DNA from: Strigamia acuminata
Lineage: Eukaryota > Arthropoda > Chilopoda > Geophilomorpha > Linotaeniidae
DNA length: 64,000 nt
Direction: 5' to 3'
Assembly: GCA_949358305.1 (NCBI GenBank)
Contig: OX442318.1
Span: 12,382,517-12,446,516, forward strand
A program made the position numbers and the translations under genes. Each line of letters starts with the position of its first letter. The stretch's first letter is position 1. Positions 12,250 through 23,735 of the stretch are shown here, piece after piece. The notes under the pieces are model-generated. The model was not told the origin of the DNA and ran no database searches. It worked only from the letters and a program-made list of their open reading frames with translations.

Positions 12250-12610
12250 CCTGGATCCAAACGATCCCCTCCCCATGTAGTTCTACGTTGCGGCCCATCA
12301 GTTACCTCTGTGCTCCCTCTGAATCCTTTGACGCAGAACTACAGTTCTTTTTGGCATAAATGTAAACCAGCGCCAGCAACAGAAATAGCGACTGGTGCCA
12401 ACTCCAATTGTTACCAAACCTTAACCTAACCACAAGCTCCCAAGCAAACCTCACAATGCCACCTTGGGAAACATTTTGCATCCAGAGATGGCGCTTAAAC
12501 AACCCCAGGAATCAACAACATATCAACAACATAACCCAATGCGCACAGACACATTTCCTACTTCTCTCACCACAGACCAATACTGATAGCAAACATACCA
12601 ACAAACAACC
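12250..12610. other. Short spacer with a dispersed motif
   Basis: Holds TGTAGTTCTACGTTGCGGC (about 12279), which recurs in diverged form at about 13149 and 33313 with a downstream GCCCTCTGTAATTTTT-like block. These look like fragments of an undefined repeat family. Confidence 0.4.
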
Positions 12611-13129
12611 TATACTCTTGTTGAACTCAAGAAAGCCCCCAAATCCCGAGCCTCATTACTACTAACTCCAGACTGTATGCTACCACTAGGAGAAGTAGTT
12701 TTGACTTTTATTTATTTTTGTGATTGTTATGACCATTTAAGTTAATATAATTTTGACTTTTATTTATTTTTGTGATTGTTATGACCATTTAAGTTAATAT
12801 AATTTTGACTTTTATTTATTTTTGTGATTGTTATGACCATTTAAGTTAATATAATTTTGATTTTTCTTATTAAAAAATGTTATTTCCATTTATGAATATA
12901 GTTTTATGTACATATAAATGTAAAACTCATGTTTGTTTTGTTTATTGGTTGCTTTGTCTGGAAAGCATATAAAATTTTGAAATTTTGGCCGTTACCTAGG
13001 CAATCGATTACAATGTCTGTACACTGTAATGCAATTCTGGTGTTTGGGTCTATTATTTTGGATCCCTACACCAGTAAAATGGCTCGACCAATGGGATTTG
13101 GGAGCCTTCTTGAGTTCAACAAGAGTATA
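12611..13129. mobile_element. TATACTC-family MITE, copy F
   Basis: Arms 12611-12648 (TATACTCTTGTTGAACTC...) and 13092-13129 (reverse complement TATACTCTTGTTGAACTC...) match at about 36 of 38 positions. The arm sequence is unlike those of the other copies. Shared internal blocks are present in reverse orientation: TACCACTAGGAGAAGTAGTT near the left arm and CCCTACACCAGTAAAATGG next to the right arm. It contains the 52-bp tandem repeat at 12699-12856. No open transposase frame. Confidence 0.88.
12699..12856. repeat. 52-bp tandem repeat, three copies
   Basis: The unit begins TTTTGACTTTTATTTATTTT and ends GTTAATATAA. Three near-identical copies are spaced 52 bp apart (about 12699, 12751 and 12803), with the start of a fourth at 12855. 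The copies are almost perfect, so the expansion is recent and probably happened after the MITE inserted. Confidence 0.92.
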
Positions 13130-14077
13130 GCGCTACTCCTACCGGGATGTAGTTCCACGATGCGGCATACTAACTACTATGGCCCTCTGTAATTTTTTTA
13201 TTTGGAAACAAACGTCCCCTTAAACTCCTGGTGGACACTGTGGCATCGTCCAGTGTTGCGCTCTCTAGCTTCGCTAAAATTTTACTTTTCCCCCAAAATT
13301 TACATTTTGCTAATTGTTGCTATTGTACCTACTCTAATTAATTACTAGATGAAAATAAAGGAATTTTAATTTCCGATTAGGTTTACTCGTAAACCCCAAA
13401 ACCCAAACGAGACTTAAACAAACACAAACATTAAATCTCGCAAATTAATAGTTATGTTTTTACCTTGTTCTGCTAAGCAAAAATCTTAATTCAGATACTT
13501 CTGTAAATCTCATATCTCAAATAATCATTTCCGTTGCAATTTATGCATTGCATTATTATTAACAAAGGCCTCCATCACTGTACCAATGTGACGAAGGCGG
13601 GAGGTTGGTTGACAATCAAATTAAGTGCCCATCTGTTGGCACAATGCGCCGTGTGAATTAATTGGTGTTAATCGGCAATAGCGAATATGTCGCTGGCATT
13701 GCATTCAAGTTTCCAGCCCCATATGCATGTTGGGGCGTATGCCTGGTCGTACATCAAAGCTGTCGTTGTTGATTTAGCGCCGCGCACGCTGACAGGCGCA
13801 CCGCTAACGACACAGCATGTGCTAGTTAGAAATGTTTCAATTTACTCTTCTCAATAACTGCAATGCACTAGGTAGGTTCATTAAGTATTTACACGTGCCG
13901 TCACTAGTTGCTAACTCACGGTGCTTTGATTGGAAATTTTCGAACCCAAATCACGTCACTTCCTGGTTTAAGAAGCGCCAAACCAATTAATTATTCACAA
14001 GGTATTAATGATAGAATAAATCCTTAACAAAATTATGTAATAGAGCAAATAGTGCTTATTTCTAACAGTGTTCCTTC
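13130..14077. other. Unique stretch with a possible conserved non-coding island
   Basis: About 13560-13830 has balanced composition, several TAAT-type motifs and a GCCCCAT/ATGTTGGGGC inverted pair near 13720, and no stop-free frame of note. It resembles regulatory DNA more than coding DNA, but only comparison with a relative could show that. Confidence 0.3.
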
Positions 14078-14461
14078 TAGACGCAATGCAAGAAAACTGA
14101 CGCAACGCAAGCTGCTTGCGTCCAAAAATTCTTGACGTTGACGCCAATTCCCGCTTCAACTCCAAGTTGAAGTATAAGCGATGCAACGTAAAGAAAGGTC
14201 TTACGACCAACAATCACGATCAACTCCAACTCTCGTCAATTCACGTCCGGTTGGCGAGACTTTGCCACATGCAAACAGGCCGCCATTGTCAGATTCTGTA
14301 ACTAGTTCTAGATCTAGATCCAATTCCAGGTTTCATTGAAACCATCTGATCGGCCAGACGCAACATCAATTGTTTCAGCTCTGTTCACACGTGCCCTACA
14401 GTGTGAACAGTCTCTGTGTTTCATTGCATCTAGTGTGAACACAATTGTGAACCTAGCTTTA
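14078..14461. mobile_element. Three-copy MITE family L, copy 1 (left end truncated)
   Basis: Matches 32849-33288 and 35483-35840 over most of its length. Shared landmarks are GCAACGCAAGCTGCTTGCGT, TTGGCGAGACTTTGCCACAT and AACTAGTTCTAGA. The right end GTGAACCTAGCTTTA equals the inverted terminus of copy 2; the left terminus is missing. No coding capacity. Confidence 0.85.
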
Positions 14462-14991
14462 GACTGGTTTAAAAATATAAACAAGTTTAAATGACTTGAT
14501 GCGCTTTAAATTTATTAAGATCTTTCGATGCTTTCGGGTCACCTTCAGTCGCTACTACCATTTACATGAGCAAACTTTCTTCCGTTCTTTATGAAATGAA
14601 ACATTCTTTGTAAATACTTTCAGAATACTTCGTCTTTATATGGTTCGAGTCAAGAATTCCACCTCTAGCGAAACAACTGCTGCCAATTGTAATGAAACAT
14701 TTTCCCTTTACTAATAAATGACAATAACAAAAATAATTCCAGGTACTGTAGGTCTAATTAAAGCAAAATTTAATTAGTCCTGTGATTGGGTTTCACGGGT
14801 CACAAAATAGTGTACAGAATAGGCTGTAGTTGCAGTGCCCGCATTTCATCGTACACAGATCAAAACAACTGGTAAATGCTGTCACGGTTCATTTCACGTT
14901 TCAGGGTGAGTTTATAATTTTGACCACCAGTGTCATTACAGGCGCAATCATAAACTCATTTAAACTTGTTTACATTTTTTAAATCTGTCTA
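14460..14991. mobile_element. MITE family S, about 35-bp inverted repeats
   Basis: The left end TAGACTGGTTTAAAAATATA and the right end, in reverse complement, TAGACAGATTTAAAAAATGT both continue into AAACAAGTTTAAATGA. It abuts family L copy 1 directly. Remains of a second copy flank the MITE at 15040-15457. A CACCTTCAGTCG motif near 14540 resembles a diverged GAAGGTGACC-type repeat end. Confidence 0.75.
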
Positions 14992-15039
14992 ATTAGCAAA
15001 ATTTAACATTGACAATCTTTTTAAAAAAATATAAACAAG

Positions 15040-15457
15040 TATACTCTTTCCGCACTCAAGAGGAGCCCTGGAAGCTGGGCTCCCATTGGCCAAGCCATTT
15101 CACTTGAGTACTGATACAAAAAGAAGACCCAAAACACCAGACTTGTGATGGCGTACAGACATTGTAATAGATCGGCTAAAATAACATGTGCTCTCCAGAC
15201 ACAGCAAGCAATAACATGAAAAGAAATTTGTTTTAACTAAAAAAAACATAAAACTTTATTTTAAAAATAGAAAAAACATTTTATTACATAATAACAATCA
15301 ATGTACATCGTTTCAACCATAATTATTCACGAATAGACTAAAAATCATAAAAAACTACTTTTCCTAGTAGCAGTAGTTCAACTGCAGTTATGAGTAATTA
15401 AATAGGGCCAATGGGAACCCAGCTTCCAGGGCTCCTCTTGAGTGCGGAAAGAGTATA
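15040..15457. mobile_element. TATACTC-family MITE, copy B, inserted into a family-S copy
   Basis: Arms 15040-15091 and 15406-15457 match at about 51 of 52 positions (TATACTCTTTCCGCACTC...), the longest and cleanest arms of the family, with a sequence private to this copy. Internal blocks are shared with the others: CCATTTCACTTGAGTACTGAT next to the left arm and AACTACTTTTCCTAGTAGCAG before the right arm. The flanks AAATATAAACAAG (left) and GTAAATGACTT (right) together resemble the start of the MITE at 14460, so this copy appears to have landed in another family-S copy at a TA or TATA site. Confidence 0.9.
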
Positions 15458-17221
15458 GTGTAAATGACTTTATGAATACTCCTTGTGTGAAAATGTATCT
15501 TGAACTACGATAGCCACACGCATTACTCAAAAAAAGTAAATCATTCCCTCCACATCCGTTACTTGATGAAACGGTAAAATTGTCAGCTTTATCGTTACTT
15601 CTACATTCATCATTACTCATTTGTGATTGACTGATTGCTAATCAATACTTTGCATATGCAAATTTAACATGCACCAACCGACCAACGACTTCCAGGACCA
15701 GCAGTGGCACAACTTTTTTTTTATTATCAAACACATTGTTACCACAAATCAATCAGAAAAGAGGACTATTTTATATCTCTTAAATTTGCTACCAAATAAA
15801 TTCGACTTACTCCCACTTGCACCAAATTCCACCCTAGTGCAGACTGTTTCTCATTATTTTTAACTTAAAAAACGAATCCCTCAAACGCCATAGATCACCC
15901 CAGATCCCTACAAGGTACAACTACTCTTAATTAGTGATTGCTAATCAAATTACCCAATAAAAGTAAATCGCCTGTCTCCCTTTATTTATCTTCAAGGAAT
16001 ACTCACCTCATTATTTTTAAAACAAATCAAACACTTTACTGTTTAAGTACTAATTAAGGGTGACTCGGTAAATCAAAAATGGCAGCTGCTATGCTCGATA
16101 AGAAAGAGTATCATATCACACACACATGTGGGTGGCTCTGCCTGCTTCCTGTTTAACAGATTTAAATTTCTACTGACAATTTGTCACATATGTTCATTCC
16201 TTGATAAGCATCAAATTTCAGAATAAGCACAATTTTTTTTTTTAGGATGGGTAAAAATATTCCGTGCGCACAACTGTCATGTAAACAGGGATGACAAGTG
16301 CTATTCGAGTAGTCAATAATCCCTCGCAAAAGGTTGTTTAATTCGAGTGAACTATTTTTATTGCGCATGCGCACATCGCTTCTGACAAAAACGGAATTTA
16401 CATGTAACAAATCAGGAACAAAAGGTAAAATTTGAAAAATCATGACCAAATCAGCAACTTCCGTTTCCGCGTCATCAGATCTCCAAAAGCGCCGTCTCGA
16501 TGTTGGCTTAAAAACCGAAAGTGATCACGAATTATTTTCTGCACGTAAACACAACAATTTGATTTTTTCACCACTCAATATATTCGGTGCATGTAAACGT
16601 AGTGACATGCACAAGTTCATTTCAAATACCACACATCCTGCACATAATTGTTTAATCCAATAGAGATCAAATATAATAGCATAAAGGTGAAGCCAATCAA
16701 GGGACTGCTCAGATACACATATTCCAATGGTGGGAAATGAGTGACAGATGACATTTTCAACTGAAATAAATATGCAAACAGTCAGAAACTACACAGAATA
16801 ATCAATTTGATTAATTTTCCATATTGGCAGGTGTAGAATCATCACTCTTTAAAGAAAAGTCAATTTAAAATTGCAGTTAAGTATGTTTTGCTGTACTATT
16901 GTGGATAAAAAATTGTAGACGCTCGACAAATTGAAGTGCATCGGTCAGTAAAGGAAACCAAAAATAGAAGTGAACAACAACCTTAAGTGTAGCACAGCAT
17001 AGCAACAGTATCCAATACTTAGCTACTGAGTAACGATGGAGAAATATCCAAGCAACAAGTGCCACCACAATCAACATTCCATTGACATTGAGCCCAAGTT
17101 ACTCAACGGAAATGCATTAGTGGCAATTTAATGTATCAACTCCATCTAGCAAAAAGAAAAGAAAAAAAATGAAAAACTTTCAACCGTTCCATGTTGCTAT
17201 TAGGTGACTTGTTCTCTAAAA
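15458..17221. other. Stretch without a recognisable gene
   Basis: AT-rich. The region 16250-16600 contains GCGCATGCGCAC and repeated CATGTAAAC motifs (about 16279, 16401 and 16591) that could be a diverged inverted-repeat element; I could not define its ends. Confidence 0.35.
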
Positions 17222-17898
17222 ATGTCTTTTAGCGTTGCGGAAATGACAAAACTTTTGTCGTCACCGTCAGCCCAAAAAGGGTCCCAAGCAGGCCCCGTGC
17301 GACACATATTTCCACCTGAGACGAGCAAGACATATGCCGCCCTTTTGTACAGCAAAAAAAATTTTTGTTGAAGAAATCGGTTTGTGCGCCTACAGATGCC
17401 GTCCCTAGAAATATGCCGCATTAGGCAACCGGCTCACCGCCTCACCCCTCGCGGAGGCCCTGGTCCCAAGTCCAGCGGATCTGGGCGCATATTTGCAGCG
17501 ACAGCATCTACTGCGACAAGCTAATATTGTAGAGGTTTTGGATCAGAAAATAAGGCTGCACTGTGTAGGAAAGATAAGAACGTTTAATCTTGTGGAACAT
17601 GGATGCTTGGTACCGAATACAAGTGTGAGAGACAACAGTAGCTAGGCAGCAAAACAATGTGTTACATGATTCAAGTAAGGTGGCACATTTGGTACCTCGC
17701 TAAATACACAATTGTAAAAGGAAACAAAACATATGATGCAATATTTAAATAAACACTAATTATAAATTAACACTAATTAAATATACAAATGCGAAAAACG
17801 GAGAACCAATTGTCCAACAAATGTGTTTTCTCCGTCCCTTGTGTTGTTTCTGTTTGTGTCACCTTTCATCTAATGTACAAATCCACCGCCAGAGGGAG
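17222..17898. other. Stretch with a short coding-like frame at its start
   Basis: A plus-strand frame starts with ATG at 17222 (A at -3) and runs about 46 codons to a TGA near 17362, with a protein-like mix of residues. No domain is recognisable and no splice partner was found. The sequence to about 17510 is relatively GC-rich (GGCAACCGGCTCACCGCCTC near 17425) and could equally be an old transposon. Confidence 0.25.
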
Positions 17899-18051
17899 TG
17901 TCATTGTATTTTCGTGGAACTCTCGTGTGTAATGGGACTTCCGGTTACATTACGTTAACGTATGCAGTTCTTACGGTATCATGTGCATGTGCGAATAAAC
18001 TTGATTGAATCTACTCAAATCGATGCGAATCTCTTCTGTAAAATTACAACA
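17899..18051 (+). mobile_element. Solo or 3' LTR, family M, copy 1
   Basis: A 153-bp segment starting TGTCATTGTATTTTCG and ending AAAATTACAACA, with AATAAA near 17995. A purine-rich AGAGGGAG lies immediately upstream, as expected at a 3' LTR. It shares GGACTTCCGGTTAC and the overall layout with the reverse-oriented copy at 23736-23902. No linked coding region remains, so the superfamily is not certain. Confidence 0.65.
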
Positions 18052-19734
18052 CCTTGTATAAAACTAGTCGACCTTAGGTCCTACCCTCGGAGGATTTTAT
18101 TCCTCTAATGATTATTCATTAATTGAATAAACTTTTGCAAACATCAGTGTGTGTTTTTCATTAAACTGAGGATTGGCTCTCTTCGTAGCCTTTATATAGT
18201 GACCATACCCCTGGCGTTTTTTCTTTAAAGGTACTATTTATTTATTTAAAAATTAGACGAACCATAAGTCAACAACATTTATTTGCCGAGTATAATTTTA
18301 ATTTCGCTTCATAATTACTAGCAACATTTGTAATCATCTGATTTACTACTCCCAAACACTTAAGAAAACAATCAACCCACTTAACCCAACCATAGTTAAC
18401 ACCAATTGCTCCAAATTTCCCATTAACACAACACCCTTTTTAAATTCCCACATCCACCAACCATAAATCAAAAAAATAAAATAAAAAACTCTTCAAACCT
18501 CCTCAGACAACACAATTTGGCGCAAATTTACTGTTTCCCTCCCTCCCACATCCCCACCTCCTTTTTTAATACTACAAATGTTTCTTCCCCAACTCCTGTC
18601 TTGTTTGTCTTCAGTGGCGTGTGAATTGTGAAATGATGCAACACATGGCCACCATCTGCTCCATCCGCCTCGCGTGGCTGAGCAAATACAGCACAATCAA
18701 GCGAGCCAACGATTCCTCCTATCTCCCAAACCCAAAATCCTCGCATTCAATCACGGACCCAAAACCAAACCCATCTTAAACAAATTTCCATAAAACAAAT
18801 TTCCCCAACACACATCACTTCCTGTTTTGCATTTTTTCTTCTCCTCCTTCTGCTTCTCCAATCACGAAACACATTTTAACTTTATTACACACTTTCGGCA
18901 CAAAAGCAAATATGTTTTCCACTATTTTACGCCCACTTTTGTCACCAGACTCACCACTATGTACTTATTCGAGCCATATATTCCTGGCTGGAGCTAAAAA
19001 ACTGAGCAACGCGAGTAATGCGCGCCTTTTTATATGAGAAAAGGGGGATAAGGGGGTGCGGGGAACGGCCGGGGTTATAATGTGTAAATTAAGATTTATA
19101 TTGTCAGCTTGGGTTTGGATAACATACCTCTGAAACGCTTCCGAGCGTGTCTTTTTTTTCCCCTTCTCCTGCTCCATTTGCATTAACTCGCTCTCATTCC
19201 TGTCTCTTAAACGTTGTCACGTGACTGCGTTTGAAGGCAACGTTAGGATCACAAGTTTTGAACGTGTGCCAAGCAGTTGGAGATAAGAAATGCGGATTTT
19301 CTTAAATATAAAATTTTTTTTCTTTTTCAATTTTTATTTTCATTTCGGCAATGGGCTTGTTGACAGGCGGCCATTCCTGATGAGTTAGTCACAGTTGTGT
19401 AAGGAGACATGTTCGAGGGGGGGAGGCTGGGGAGGGGGGCACCGTGGGGGGTCGGTGAAGAAGGGTGGTAGCAGCTGGGTGGCTGACAGTTTTGGAATGT
19501 TGGATGTAGGTGGATTGAAGCACGTGTTGGGAATGGGACAGGGGAAGGGGGCGCTGAGCAATGTGTTGTAGCATTGGGTTTAAAGAGGGTCTCGTTGTGT
19601 CATTTGACTCTGGGATTTAAGTGCGTGTTTTTCGTTGCAACTGGTGTTTCTGGGTGGGATTATACTTGTGGCAATTAGGCTTAGAGCTCGTGTAGGGGGT
19701 AGTTGAGACCCCAAAAACAAATTAGAAACACAGA
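18052..19734. other. Stretch with weak promoter or exon signals on the minus strand
   Basis: Minus-strand signals at 18960-19190: ATG at 19183, a consensus-like donor AG|GTATGT at 19123-19128, and a TATAAAAA box at about 19026-19035 followed by a GTGAGT donor near 18955. No open frame long enough to name. A minus-strand frame at 18528-18746 (73 codons, ATG start) has no known domain. Confidence 0.3.
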
Positions 19735-19880
19735 TCACTGGATATTGTTTATTAACCCTTGCTGTACCAACATAAATATGTCTGCCGGGTTAATGTCTGT
19801 GTACACTTTCTTTTGATTAGAGACACCGTCGTGTATCCAGTCCCGAATAAAATAAAACCGGACATCAATGTGCTTGCGCA
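19735..19880 (-). pseudogene. Copia-type retrotransposon fragment (end of RNase H)
   Basis: The minus strand encodes about 48 codons ending in TGA at 19735-19737, with the KHIDVRF(Y/H)FIRD-type motif and the NPADIF-type motif that close the RNase H domain of Ty1/Copia Pol proteins. Nothing else of a Copia element is visible upstream: at 19882 the sequence changes to the dispersed repeat shared with 1917-1975, so the fragment is truncated. The sequence 3' of the stop (GGGGTCTCAACTACC on the minus strand) could be the start of the lost LTR region. Recognised from motif order; confident as to superfamily, not lineage. Confidence 0.8.
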
Positions 19881-19881
19881 T

Positions 19882-20142
19882 TCTATTCTTTGACTATTTC
19901 ATGTTTATGAAGAAATTTAACCAATTCGGTATTTGTCGAAAGAGTAGGACAAAAACAATCGAGATTGAATTCGAAAGTAGCGGCAAACGCACGGATTTCG
20001 ATTTTTTTTGGATTTGTAAATCTATTATTTTTTTTATTGCATGTTATGATGTTTAATGAAAATACATGAAATTTCAGCAAGAAAATGCCATTAGGTTTCA
20101 AGAAACACTTTTGGAGGTCAAAATTAACCCTAGGTTGGTTCC
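19882..20142. repeat. Dispersed repeat, copy 2 (partner at 1917-2375)
   Basis: The first 59 bp are almost identical to 1917-1975, and the tail from about 20045 matches about 2255-2375. It lies directly upstream, in minus-strand sense, of the Copia fragment, which suggests either nested insertion or that both belong to one decayed element. Confidence 0.6.
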
Positions 20143-21058
20143 TACATATGAATCCACCATAAATTAGTTGCACACTATTTATTCTTAATTTCGCACTATT
20201 TTTAATTGTTTTCCTCACTACTTTTTCCGCACTATTTGTACTGAATTTTATACTAAATGTTCTTTATTTGTCACTACTACCGAAAACGGTACTTAAAATT
20301 GAACACATGAACCGAACGTAATTATTTTTGTCAACCATTCCAGTTTTAACTAACCTTGTTTCCTAAAACGCATTAAATTGATTTAATACTCAAAAACTAG
20401 ACCAGAACGATGCTAAACCTGAAAAAGCATAGAGTTTTTGAATGCACCGACTGTACACATAGCATGTGACTGACTGCCAGTTAATTGAAGAAATTTTTTG
20501 TTGCCATGGTTTAATGAAATGAATGGGGGAGAGGGGACACGGGGCCCACTGGGACAAGACCTATAACTAGTTACCATTGAGTGGTAAAAATTGCTTATTA
20601 ATAACACTAGATGTGCGCCACCCCCCCCCCCCCCCTGCTCAATCTCAAGTTGTCACTAAGCTCTCCCCTAATATACGAGGAAATAATCATTGTCATTTCA
20701 CGATGACTAAACGGTCCAACTTACCGTTCCATCTTCACTGAATAATTAAAGCAGATAATTGCAAATAGCGTCAATCACCCATATGGTTCTAAAACACATT
20801 GAAATTACATTGCAGTGTAGTGCAATGTATTTTGAAATGCAACGAGTTTCATGAAAATGCATGTTGTAATAAAATTTAGCGTTGTTTGTTTGTAAATAAT
20901 GATAAATTTTTTAAAATGCAATTACAAAATCCGTTCCCAATAAGAATGCATTTTCAAAATGCATTTTTTCAACTTTATTATAAAATGCATTATTTAAAAT
21001 ACAAAATAATACTAGTATACTCAAGCAAATCTTCGTTATATCGCAGTTTGTTATAACT
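20143..21058. other. Stretch without a recognisable gene
   Basis: Holds a C homopolymer at about 20621-20636. The part near 20790-21000 is rich in ATGCATTTT-like motifs. No gene seen. Confidence 0.4.
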
Positions 21059-21203
21059 GTTGGAATTTGCTGTAAGTAAATGTGAGACTATCGCAGTTTT
21101 GATGTTGCAAAAATGTGCCATAAACATGGCTGCCATATTTATTCATGTTTTTGCAACATCAAAACTGCTCCAGACTCACATTTATTTACAGCAAATTCCA
21201 ACA
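21059..21203. mobile_element. Near-complete hairpin element
   Basis: Arms of about 55 bp (21059-21114 and 21148-21203) are inverted copies (GGAATTTGCTGTAAGTAAAT... / ...ATTTATTTACAGCAAATTCC) with a loop of about 33 bp. Either a minimal foldback MITE or a transcribed hairpin; no partner copy is in the window. Confidence 0.75.
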
Positions 21204-22348
21204 TGGTAGCAGAGGGTGGTTCCTCGTGAGTCCTAGCGGTTCAACTCTAGTATAAAATATATTTCCCAACCATATGGGCAGTGACGTAACCGGTGGAAAA
21301 CTATCGTAATAGTAGTGTAAGCTTAGTTCTGCGGTCCAGTGACAAATGCACGCAATCATGACCAGCTAGTTTCAACTCCTTGCTCCAAACTACTTGCTTG
21401 TAATGCAACGCCAAGGTCTCCTCTTATTCGTGTTTTCCACGCTTGATCAATGTTCAGGACATCTCAAACACTCGGGGGACATTATTTAAATCCTAAAATT
21501 CTAGTTCCACCACTTCTACAACATTAGAATGCAAAACGCAGACAAAAATTAAAAAAAAAAAAAAAAAAACACCTTCCGAACCCTTCTATTAAACACACTT
21601 ATTGTTGTGATCAGTTTCCCAGTTGGCAAGTAAATGCACGTGCGGTCACGTCCTTCTCAAATGCGCCGTGAATGCCAGCTGACGCTGACAAGGCACCTAC
21701 AACCCCTAACCTTTTATTAATTTCCTCCATTCTGACTGTTAATTCCTCCGTTTAGTCACACAACCTAGAATGAGTCACTCTTTCTTTCCGTCTTTTTCTT
21801 CTAACTTCGCGTTTCAACAAAATTGCAAGTATGGAATTCCTCCTGCGGCGAGAAAATTAAATAATATAACTTTCCCCCACGGATGTACACGGCGAAATTA
21901 AAATGGCGCCCATCAAGCTTGTGGTTTCGCATGCCGAAATTGACGAGTATCGACATGTTTAACCTATTAAAACGTTGCCTGCAGCCCCATCCGCCTCGCA
22001 ACAACCTCCTGTGCCAAACTTTTAATCTTCTGCTTCCATACATGAGTAATGCAAAACCCAAAACCTCATATTGCAAATGATGACTCATACTTGAAGCCAT
22101 ATTAAAAATTTATGGCCAAAACTTTGCCTAGGACATCGAAAAGACACTTACTTCCCTGCAAAACCCCAGCTTTACTGCTTATACTCATCAAAAATGGATT
22201 CAAACAACACTTTTAATAAAAATCAGAAAAATTAACTTCAACGTTCCCCCAATTTCCATTTAATTATTCTGATCGAAATTAGTCACCCAACAATATTTAC
22301 TCATGATAACAAGAACAATACCCGGTAGTTTATTTTTCAATACATTAT
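21204..22348. other. Stretch with one weakly supported open frame
   Basis: A minus-strand frame starts ATG at 22100 (A at -3, G at +4, a good eukaryotic start context) and ends at 21801 (99 codons); no domain is recognised. The same interval is also open on the plus strand for 65 codons, which lowers its weight. A run of A lies at about 21549-21568. Confidence 0.3.
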
Positions 22349-22605
22349 TACCATATTTTATGGATTAATAGCCGCCCTCGAATAGTAGCCGCGGCTGAGA
22401 CACCAAGAATACCGTATTTTTGCAAAAGTACGGTATTGTTTCCGTATTTAACCTCACGAACGATGAACGTACCCTTCGTTCGTGACGTTCAGACTTCGTT
22501 TGTTACATTAAACAAATGTAAGAAACGAAAAACCGAAATTGTAATTGCTGACAAAAAAGGCAGTTTTGAATAAAAGCCGCGGCTCTTAATCGATAAAATA
22601 CGATA
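22349..22605. mobile_element. GCCGCGGC-type MITE, copy K5
   Basis: The left end TACCATATTTTATGGATTAA and the right end in reverse complement TATCGTATTTTATCGATTAA are inverted repeats followed on each side by AGCCGC units. Internal sequence shared in inverted form with 60560-60600 includes GTTACATTAAACAAATGTA. Related to the elements at 43079-43254 and 60539-60605. Confidence 0.75.
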
Positions 22606-22679
22606 TTCACAAACCAATAATATGCAAAAATATATTGCAAAATGCATTCTAGCAAAACCCAATGCATTTCAACATAGGC

Positions 22680-23263
22680 TATACTCTGGCCGAGTACAAC
22701 CCAGTTGCAAAAATATACAATCACTCCATCTTTTAAAATAAAGTACTTTTTCTTTTGATCACTGTGTAGTTATGAAATATAAAATATATCTGAAACCAAC
22801 TAAACTAGGTTAATTAAACTCTCCTCTTTCAGTGGAAAAAAAGTTTTTAACAATATTCAAAACACATCAAAAGTTATCTGTATTTTTGTAACTGTAACCC
22901 ATTTCAAAATAATCCAATCAGTTCATTCGAGTTTCAAAATACTGGTTACTCATAACTGTGGACTGTGTACTACCACCAGGAAAAGTAGTTTTGTCATGTT
23001 TTTAATTTGCTAGATTATTATAATGAGTGAAATGATGTAAGTTTATTATTTTTTTATAATAAAATGTTTACTCAATTCAAAAAATAATGTTTTATGCTGT
23101 CAAAATACATGTTTGTTTGGTTGGTTCAGCTTATTGGTTGTTTTGCCTGGAAAGTATTCAAAATGTCAGCCAGTGTTTTGATGTATTTTTTGGTTATCAC
23201 TACACTAGTGAGATGGCTAGACCAATGAAAAATTAGCGCACTCTTATACTCGGCCGGAGTATA
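22680..23263. mobile_element. TATACTC-family element, copy E, possibly composite
   Basis: Short matching arms TATACTCTGGCCGAGTA (22680) and, in reverse complement, TATACTCCGGCCGAGTA (ends 23263). Family blocks lie inside in reverse orientation: TACTACCACCAGGAAAAGTAG at about 22970 and ATCACTACACTAGTGAGATGG at about 23196. About 280 bp between the left arm and the first block have no counterpart in other copies, so an insertion is likely. Confidence 0.55.
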
Positions 23264-23735
23264 CATTGCTGTTTAGTGTGCATGACTTTTCGAATGCGAC
23301 TAGTGTTTATGGTGCAAATGATCTGCAAGGCTGTTCTTCTCAGCGACACTGTTTTTGGGATAATTACACTTAATCCTGATTATTTCTGTTCACAAGATTA
23401 ATCTGCATTTCCCGATCTACGGAAACCATCTAATGACGGATTAGTATTTACTACTTTCTCTTAATCACGGCTAAATTCCTTTTCGAATTCTCCGACTGTA
23501 ATGAGAACACTTTCTAACAATAAAATTAAGCAAGCGAGATAACTGTTTCAAATGGCCCTGCTACAGTATGGTATTAGCTCAGGAATTGCAACTCGAAATT
23601 ACATTAATACCATTCGCCAAACATGTTATAGCCAGTCACCAAACTTACAAAAACTCCTAACTTTAATGGAGTTTCTGTTAAGTGGAGCATTCAATATTAT
23701 TTGACTTTAGTGCTTGCCTTGCTTTGGCACTGTTG
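23264..23735. other. Stretch without a recognisable gene
   Basis: Unique AT-rich sequence; nothing identified. Confidence 0.4.

Noticed and set aside
17340-17480. Possible tRNA or rRNA piece because of higher GC
   Set aside because: No cloverleaf arms, no GGTTCGAATCC-type loop and no rRNA landmark found.
18528-18746. 73-codon minus-strand frame
   Set aside because: No motif and the overlapping frame is open as well; insufficient evidence.
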